Source of the DNA: Chthonomonas sp. UBA2017
GTDB lineage: Bacteria; Armatimonadota; Fimbriimonadia; Fimbriimonadales; Fimbriimonadaceae
Assembly: GCA_002335425.1 (NCBI GenBank)
Contig: DDCB01000045.1
Span: 1,679-12,949, forward strand
Direction of reading: 5' to 3'
DNA: 11,271 nucleotides
Below are positions 6,515-11,271 of the stretch, piece after piece (the first letter of the stretch is position 1; each line of letters opens with the position of its first letter). The position numbers and the translations under genes were made by a program. A model generated the notes under the pieces. It ran no database searches, had not been told where the DNA came from, and saw only the letters and a program-made list of their open reading frames with translations.

Positions 6515-7408
6515 ATGATGAATCGACTGGAGAGCCTGACCTATCGCAACGTCGAAGCAATCTTGACGGTGGGCCGACTTGGGTCGATCGTCGGAGCCGC
6601 TTCGATGCTGAACATCTCGCCGTCCCAGATGTCTCGATTGGTGAGCCATGCCGAAGCAGCCCTTGGAGTGCGGTTGTTCGACCGCAATGGTCCGCGCATT
6701 ATGCTGAACGCAGCTGGGATCAGCCTCCGGCCCAGGCTCGAAAGACTCGCAGAAGACTGGCTGGAGATCGCTAGAATCGCACCGTCTCTTGAATCGAGAA
6801 CCTTGGGCACCCTGACGCTGGGCTACACAAGGCTCACCGCATTAACCTTTTTGGGGTCGTTCATTCGAACTTTTGCGGATGCGCTTCCCGGCGTCTCCAT
6901 CGATCTCGTGGACAAGGATGACAAGAGCCTTGAAGAGGAGCTGAACGCGAAGCGGATGGATGCTGCCTTGCTGACGAGCCCGACGATGGACAAGCGGCTC
7001 CCCACCCGAACGGTTCATTTCGATCCATTTCGACTGGTCCATGGGCTCGGGGCAGAGCAAGCCCTTGTCGATCTCGATGACCATCAGTTTGAGGCCGTAC
7101 TGACCGCGCCCTTTGTGAATTGGCTTGGGAATTGGTCGCTCATCACAGAGCGATGTGAGGCCCTCAGAATCAGACCTCGATTCGTTGAATCTGTCAACGA
7201 TGCCATCGGACGAATGGCTCTTTGCCTGGCGGGTCGGCAGGCAACGCTTGTCACCGATGTCCGTCGCAACCAAGTGCCGGAAGGGCTGACGATCTCACCC
7301 ATTCGAGGATTTGAAGAGATGGGATACACCACGGTGATCGCGATCGGCCCGGACCCCACTGCAATGGGCCAACGGGTTTGGAATCTATTCTCTGACCCTT
7401 CGCACTGA
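6515..7408 (+). CDS. LysR-type transcriptional regulator
   Basis: The 297-residue protein has the normal LysR length. The N-terminal winged helix-turn-helix is at about residues 8-68: NVEAILTVGRLGSIVGAASM, then LNISPSQMSRLVSHAEAALG and VRLFDRNGPRIMLNAAG. A linker helix follows (LRPRLERLAEDWLEIAR). The effector-binding domain occupies about residues 90-297, with the usual opening GTLTLGYTRLTALTFLGSFIRTF and an ALLTSP segment at the end of the first lobe. Two consecutive ATGs (6515 and 6518) can start it. No Shine-Dalgarno is present, so a leaderless or near-leaderless mRNA is possible. It lies head to head with the alpha/beta-hydrolase, the standard arrangement in which a LysR protein represses itself and activates the neighbouring gene in response to a substrate-related effector. 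The effector is unknown. Confidence 0.92.
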   Translation: MMNRLESLTYRNVEAILTVGRLGSIVGAASMLNISPSQMSRLVSHAEAALGVRLFDRNGPRIMLNAAGISLRPRLERLAEDWLEIARIAPSLESRTLGTLTLGYTRLTALTFLGSFIRTFADALPGVSIDLVDKDDKSLEEELNAKRMDAALLTSPTMDKRLPTRTVHFDPFRLVHGLGAEQALVDLDDHQFEAVLTAPFVNWLGNWSLITERCEALRIRPRFVESVNDAIGRMALCLAGRQATLVTDVRRNQVPEGLTISPIRGFEEMGYTTVIAIGPDPTAMGQRVWNLFSDPSH

Positions 7409-7500
7409 GAACGCGCAAGCTAGCTCATGGGTCGGGAGTGGTCGTGACCCGTTTCCCGAACCCTTGGCCAGCTGCCGTCTGAGACTCGTCTTGAACGCAG

Positions 7501-7870
7501 ATCAGGCGAAAACGATTCCCAGAAGTCAAGATCATGAGCATTCTTAAGGAGATCAAGGCCAGCGCGAGCATGACGACCGTGGGCCGGGCTCATGGGATTT
7601 CGGACCAGACGATCTCCCGTTGGCGCGAAAAAGACGCTGGCAAAAGCCGGAGCGAGCTAGGCGAGCTGAAGGCTTTGCAGCGCCTCAAGTGAATGGCAAG
7701 CCGGCAGGCACCGGAGATTGATGCATCCAAGGAGATTGCGCAGGGAAAATGGAAATCCCGGCAGCGCGACGCCAGGGCCTCCTGACCCTTCTTCAGAAAG
7801 GGCATGCACAGCGTCTTGGGTGCCGGGAGGTCGGGCTTTCTCGGGGCGCCGTTTCTCCAACACTCCTCGG
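7501..7870 (+). mobile_element. IS3-family remnant: OrfA with internal stop plus OrfB N-terminus
   Basis: One frame from 7501 reads IRRKRFPEVKIMSILKEI, then AHGISDQTISRWREKD and LGELKALQRLK, a TGA at 7690-7692, then EIDASKEIAQGKW and a TGA at 7783-7785. This is IS3 OrfA: the helix-turn-helix of the HTH_Tnp_1 type followed by the leucine-zipper-like LK-EN-LK segment. ATC stands where the initiator ATG would be, so the start is also lost. OrfB begins at ATG 7749, overlapping OrfA in the minus-1 frame as in active IS3 elements: IPAARRQGLLTLLQKGHAQR and CREVGLSRGAVS. Homology fades at about 7870; the DDE core is absent. It is a dead fragment pointing right, opposite to the core remnant at 4901-5105. 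Confidence 0.85.
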
Positions 7871-8004
7871 CTCCGTTGATCGAATCACCGCCGTCGAAGG
7901 GCTCGACTGGCCACGAGCATTCGAAGCCACCACACGATACGATTTCGGCACGCCCGGTATCGCCTTCTATGATCTGCCTGAGTAACCTATTGATCGAGGG
8001 AACT

Positions 8005-8697
8005 GTGAGAGATTCCGAACTGAAGGCCTATCAGGTTTTACGGGCCATGGGCTTTTCAGAAATTGACTATGAGCCTGTTCCCAATTCAACTCCCGATTTC
8101 CTGATGAACGGGCGAATTGGCGTCGAGATCAGACGGCTCAATTCAATTGAATTTGAAAAGGCGAACGAGGATGGTCTGATCGATTCAGTATCGAAAAAGG
8201 CTGGAACGCTCCTGCAAGAGTACGGCCAACCAGGAACTCAGAGTTGGTGGGTGCTTCTTCTCATGAAGCCCCCCGTACCGACGTGGAGAGATTTGAAGAA
8301 AAAGCTTCGAAATTTGCTCCAGCGCTTCTTAGCATCCGAAGAACGATACCCTGGCGTGATCCTAGAGGACGAATCCCTCAGAGTAGAGGTACTACCATTC
8401 GAATTCGACGCAGATCGTTGCTTCTTGGGCCCCGACGTCAATATTGCATCGACAGGAGGCTGGGCCATCGCCGAGATGCTGGAAGCAATTCCGAGATTCG
8501 CTCATGAAAAGCTCAAGAAACGCGAACATTGCCGCTGCCATTGCGACGAATGGTGGCTCATGTTCGAAGATCGTATCAGCTTTGGTTTGAGGGCACAAGA
8601 CGTTTCGCGGCTGCGAACCCTACTTCCGCCAATCGAAGGCTGGGATCGAGTGGTATGTTTTCGTCCGTATGGGACCCCATCGTGGATAGAGCTCTAA
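8005..8697 (+). CDS. Orphan hypothetical with PD-(D/E)xK-like nuclease motif
   Basis: The GTG at 8005 lies four bases after GAGGG (7996-8000) and gives 230 residues; the frame is open to 7804, but its first 50 codons run through IS3 remnant DNA and look non-coding. An ATG at 7969 is the main alternative. The N-terminal part has SELKAYQVLRAMGF, then STPDFLMNGRIGVEIRRLN: Pro-Asp at residues 30-31 and Glu41 followed by I-R. This resembles the PD-x(n)-E-x-K core of restriction-endonuclease folds with Arg for Lys. The middle has WWVLLLMKPP and a basic helix (RDLKKKLRNLLQRFLASEE). The C-terminal part has a Cys cluster CRCHC (176-180), DEWWLMFEDRISFGL and GWDRVVCFRPYG. I recognise no named family; nuclease activity is only suggested. 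Confidence 0.7.
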   Translation: MRDSELKAYQVLRAMGFSEIDYEPVPNSTPDFLMNGRIGVEIRRLNSIEFEKANEDGLIDSVSKKAGTLLQEYGQPGTQSWWVLLLMKPPVPTWRDLKKKLRNLLQRFLASEERYPGVILEDESLRVEVLPFEFDADRCFLGPDVNIASTGGWAIAEMLEAIPRFAHEKLKKREHCRCHCDEWWLMFEDRISFGLRAQDVSRLRTLLPPIEGWDRVVCFRPYGTPSWIEL

Positions 8698-8791
8698 TGG
8701 TGGCTTCCTGGTCCCAAAAAGAACCGCAAGGCTCTCGCCGCGCATTCCCTCCGCAAGGAACAGCTGGTCCCAACGGCGAAAGTATGAGCCG

Positions 8792-9640
8792 ATGCGCTTC
8801 CAAGGACGAAGGCAAAGTGACAACGTCGAAGATCGGCGGGGGATGAGCCCAAAAGGCATGGCCGTCGGAGGAGGGCTGGGCGGGATCGTCCTGCTCATCC
8901 TGTTTGTCGTGCTCGGCGGCGACCCACAGCAAGCGCTGAACCAGGTTCAGAACCAGGGCCAGCGCTCGGGTCAAGAAAAGTACGTCCCCACCGCCGAAGA
9001 GAAGGTCAGCGAAGAGCTTGTTCGGGTGACGCTCGCCGACACCGAAGAGGTCTGGGGCAAGCTTTTCCAAGGTGCCGGGAGAAAATACGCGGAGCCTCAG
9101 CTCGTGCTGTTCAAAGGCCAAGTCGAATCGGCTTGTGGGACGGCGAGCTCGGCGGTAGGCCCATTTTATTGTGGCGAAGACGAAACGATCTATATCGACC
9201 TGGGGTTTTTTGGCGAACTGCGGCGGCGGTTCGGGGCGGGCGGTGACTTCGCCCAGGCTTATGTGCTGGCGCATGAAGTCGGTCACCATGTTCAAAAACT
9301 GCTCGGAACGCTCGACGCGGTGAACACCCAACGCCGCCAACTCAGCGAACGGAAAGCCAATGCGCTCACCGTCCGGCTCGAGCTCCAGGCCGACTTTTAT
9401 GCCGGGGTGTGGGCGCACCACGCCCGCTCGATGGCTGGCATCGACGACCAAGACATCCGCGAAGCCCTGGCGGCGGCAACCGCCATCGGCGACGACAAAC
9501 TCCAGATGCAATCTCAAGGCTATGTCGTCCCCGATGCCTTCACCCACGGCACCTCAGAACAACGCACCCGCTGGTTCAAAAAAGGCTTCACCACCGGCGA
9601 CGTGAACCAAGGCGACACTTTCCGAGCTTCGCGGTTGTGA
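8792..9640 (+). CDS. ypfJ: YpfJ/KPN_02809-family neutral zinc metallopeptidase
   Basis: The 282-residue product is full length for the Zn_peptidase family known as YpfJ or KPN_02809. It opens with the family signature MRFQGRRQSDNVEDRRG, followed by a single hydrophobic helix at about residues 25-42 that anchors it in the membrane. The catalytic domain shows the zinc motif HEVGHH (residues 161-166; two His ligands and the catalytic Glu) and a downstream LELQADFYAGVW, where Glu197 is the likely third ligand. Family blocks such as ACGTASSAVGPFYC, IYIDLGFF, GTSEQRTRWFKKG and GDTF are all present. C115 and C127 may form a disulfide. The natural substrate of the family is not established. The gene ends seven bases from the end of the convergent membrane protein gene, with no obvious terminator between them. 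Confidence 0.95.
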   Translation: MRFQGRRQSDNVEDRRGMSPKGMAVGGGLGGIVLLILFVVLGGDPQQALNQVQNQGQRSGQEKYVPTAEEKVSEELVRVTLADTEEVWGKLFQGAGRKYAEPQLVLFKGQVESACGTASSAVGPFYCGEDETIYIDLGFFGELRRRFGAGGDFAQAYVLAHEVGHHVQKLLGTLDAVNTQRRQLSERKANALTVRLELQADFYAGVWAHHARSMAGIDDQDIREALAAATAIGDDKLQMQSQGYVVPDAFTHGTSEQRTRWFKKGFTTGDVNQGDTFRASRL

Positions 9641-9647
9641 CCTGCGG

Positions 9648-11271
9648 TTAGGTATCGCTGTCGATCTTACGCATGAGCCCAGAGACCGACCCCGCGAAGA
9701 GAAGGCTCAGAATCCAGCCGCTCGCGATCAGCACCCAGTCCAAAGCACTCAGCCACCAGCCGACATCTGCACCAAGAATTGTAAAGCCGGTCGAGCCTTT
9801 CGGACGGAAGAAACTCGCTTGCCCCAAATCCACCACCGGCATGAACCGGTCGAGCGAATAAAGCCAGGAAACAAATGGGGGGCCGCCACTCCTCCAGTCG
9901 TGCTCCGGTTGAGCTTGAGCGGCCGCAAGCAGGTCCCCCTCTGCGGGAGCCATCAACGATTCAAAGGGACCGAGTGCAACGACCGAGTATGCGACCGTTC
10001 CAATCAACCAAAGGGTCAGGGCGATGCCGACCGCCCGCCAAGGGCGATAGCCATAGCCGATCAGCCAGGAAACCCATTGCCAGAACTCGCTCAGCCAGCT
10101 TCGGGCCCACCAAAGTCTCGGCTTGTCGCGGGAGAGCTCTACGCGCTCGTGAACGAACGCCTGCTCGCGCATCGCTACCGCGACGTTCGTTGCCTCCTCC
10201 GCGTGGCCCGCGTCGCGCAGCACGCGGAAGAGCTGGCGGTAGGGCTGGGGGAAGTACTTCTGGCCGTCGCACTCCCGGAGGAGCTTGAGCATCTCGGCCC
10301 CGTCCGCGTTCTCTGGTTCGGCGAGGCCATGGTACCGGAACCCGTTCAGCTGCCACATCTCCGGGTGGACCACCTGGTCCAGGTCGAGGGTGACCGCCGA
10401 CGCGTGGCAAAGGTCGACGCCGTGCTCGCCCTCGACCTCACGCCACTGGAAGTGTCCGTCGATCTTTACCGCGACAAGAGACACGTTGCCTGCAAAGCTC
10501 GGAGCGATTCCAGAATTTGGCCTGACGAGCACGCCGTCCTTGACTTCCATACCATCAGCAGCCAGAGCGGAGCCCGATTTGTTATGGAACGAGCCGCCGA
10601 TGCAGCTGAATTGCCCCCCGATCTTGGCCCCGAGGAGTCGCACCGCTCCCGCCGCCTCGAACCGGGGGCCCTGGTCTAGGGCCCGAAGGTGTACGCTTCC
10701 CCCGACTTCGATGCCGTCGGCGCTCAGGGCGTCGCCTGTCGGGTTGTGGAACGAGCCGCCGAGGCAGCTCAACTGCCCTCCGATCTTGGCCCCGAGGAGC
10801 CGCACCGCTCCCGCCGCCTCGAACCGGGGACCCTGGTCCCGGGCCTGCAAGAAGACGCCGCCCCCGACTTCGATGCCGTCGGCGCTCAGGGCGTCGCCTG
10901 TCGGGTTCTGGAACGAGCCGCCAATACAGCTCAGGCTCCCCCCGATCTTGGCCCCGTCGAGTCGCACCGCTCCCGCCGCCTCGAACCGGGGACCCTGGTC
11001 CCGGGCCTGCAAGAAGACGCCGCCCCCGACCTCGATACCGTCGGCGCTCAGGGCGTTGCCGTCTGGGTTCTGGAACGAGCCGCCGAGGCAGCTCAACTGC
11101 CCTCCGATCTTGGCCCCGAGGAGCCGCACCTCCCCCGCCGCCTCGAACCGAGGGCCCTGGTCCATCGCCTGCAGGAACACGCTGCCACCGACCTCTATGC
11201 CGTCGGCGTCGAGCGGCACTTCGCGGCTGGTGCCCGTCCCGAACGGTGCCAACCGCTCCTCCTCCTTCTTT
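9648..11271 (-). CDS. Repeat-containing membrane protein (beta-solenoid repeats, two C-terminal helices), 5' end missing
   Basis: The frame ends with TAA at 9648-9650 and stays open to the right edge, so the N-terminus is outside the window. A TTG at 11252 behind AAGGAGGAGGAG could be a start, but it would begin inside the first repeat, so a longer protein is more likely. About 270 residues are five 54-residue repeats containing ADGIEVGG, F-L-Q-A-R-DQGPRFEAAG, VRLLGAKIGGQLSC and GGSF-N-P-G-ALS, with regular short hydrophobic strands as in beta-solenoids. A linker with YRQLFRVLRDAGHAEEA precedes two hydrophobic helices about 405-427 and 499-521 residues from that TTG, with SLDRFMPVVDLGQASFF between them. 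Some databases call relatives membrane-associated oxidoreductases; no redox motif is visible. The function is unknown; a cell-surface or scaffold role is only a guess. Confidence 0.85.
   Translation of the reverse strand, partial: KKEEERLAPFGTGTSREVPLDADGIEVGGSVFLQAMDQGPRFEAAGEVRLLGAKIGGQLSCLGGSFQNPDGNALSADGIEVGGGVFLQARDQGPRFEAAGAVRLDGAKIGGSLSCIGGSFQNPTGDALSADGIEVGGGVFLQARDQGPRFEAAGAVRLLGAKIGGQLSCLGGSFHNPTGDALSADGIEVGGSVHLRALDQGPRFEAAGAVRLLGAKIGGQFSCIGGSFHNKSGSALAADGMEVKDGVLVRPNSGIAPSFAGNVSLVAVKIDGHFQWREVEGEHGVDLCHASAVTLDLDQVVHPEMWQLNGFRYHGLAEPENADGAEMLKLLRECDGQKYFPQPYRQLFRVLRDAGHAEEATNVAVAMREQAFVHERVELSRDKPRLWWARSWLSEFWQWVSWLIGYGYRPWRAVGIALTLWLIGTVAYSVVALGPFESLMAPAEGDLLAAAQAQPEHDWRSGGPPFVSWLYSLDRFMPVVDLGQASFFRPKGSTGFTILGADVGWWLSALDWVLIASGWILSLLFAGSVSGLMRKIDSDT
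10443..11252 (-). repeat. Five tandem 162-base coding repeats
   Basis: The ADGIEV/ADGMEV core recurs exactly every 54 residues, five times. The central units are almost identical in DNA: the block around 10821-10868 returns 162 bases later at 10983-11030 with no visible change in its first 45 bases. The unit farthest left (closest to the C-terminus) is the most diverged (GMEVKDGVLVRPNSG). This pattern suggests recent duplication or gene conversion inside the array. Confidence 0.9.

Noticed and set aside
7429..7450. GGGTC...GACCC stem after the LysR gene as a terminator
   Set aside because: A five-base stem with a long loop, followed by only three T residues; weak and possibly chance in GC-rich DNA.
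7804..8004. Extended N-terminus of the nuclease-like gene from an ATG at 7804
   Set aside because: The first part of this extension runs through IS3 OrfB DNA in the wrong frame and has low-complexity Ser/Pro composition; the GTG at 8005 has a good ribosome binding site.
8576..9547. A long minus-strand frame (323 codons) opposite the metallopeptidase gene
   Set aside because: It is the antisense of the well-supported YpfJ-type gene; long antisense frames are expected in GC-rich coding DNA.
9819..10679. A long plus-strand frame (286 codons) opposite the repeat membrane protein
   Set aside because: Antisense shadow of a strongly supported repetitive coding region.
10443..11252. Regular direct repeats as a possible CRISPR array or non-coding satellite
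   Set aside because: The period is 162 bases, a multiple of three, in a single open frame with conserved protein repeats; there are no short repeats with unique spacers.

Overview
The window is an 11.3 kb piece of bacterial chromosome with moderately high GC, judged by eye. It looks like an accessory region. It carries single-gene units, two decayed IS3-family fragments, one gene broken by two nonsense codons, and several lineage-specific hypotheticals. The taxon cannot be fixed from sequence alone. An exported protein whose mature part starts with an 'NPNGVWTYG'-type motif, the small two-domain hypothetical at 1091-1858 and the beta-solenoid membrane protein are all styles I associate with Armatimonadota, Planctomycetota or Acidobacteriota-like environmental bacteria. 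This is a low-confidence guess.

Layout. Positions 1-132 (minus strand) hold the signal peptide and first residues of an exported protein that runs off the left edge. It diverges from a two-helix membrane hypothetical (278-1042). Next come a two-domain hypothetical (1091-1858), a GNAT acetyltransferase (1965-2408) and an endonuclease/exonuclease/phosphatase (EEP) membrane protein (2488-3474). The EEP frame is intact except for two in-frame TAG codons. A small two-helix membrane protein follows (3693-4007). A gene-poor stretch (4008-4900) contains only one doubtful small membrane ORF on the minus strand.

Positions 4901-8697 are the most structured part. A secreted alpha/beta-hydrolase with an NTF2-like tail (minus strand, 5106-6443) and a LysR regulator (plus strand, 6515-7408) form a classical divergent regulator/target pair, with a dyad symmetry between them. 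The pair is bracketed by two IS3-family remnants in opposite, outward-reading orientation. An OrfB catalytic-core fragment (minus, 4901-5105) begins directly at the hydrolase stop codon, and an OrfA plus OrfB N-terminus (plus, 7501-7870) lies past the LysR gene. After the second remnant comes an orphan protein with a PD-(D/E)xK-like motif (8005-8697).

The right end holds a YpfJ/KPN_02809-type zinc metallopeptidase (8792-9640). Seven bases away, and convergent with it, is a large membrane protein with five near-identical 54-residue repeats (9648 to the right edge), whose 5' end is missing.

I found no tRNA, rRNA, CRISPR array or complete mobile element. The best candidates for a second look are the twice amber-interrupted EEP gene, the inverted IS3 scars around the LysR/hydrolase pair, and the orphan nuclease-like gene next to one of those scars. 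I found no clear multi-gene novel system.
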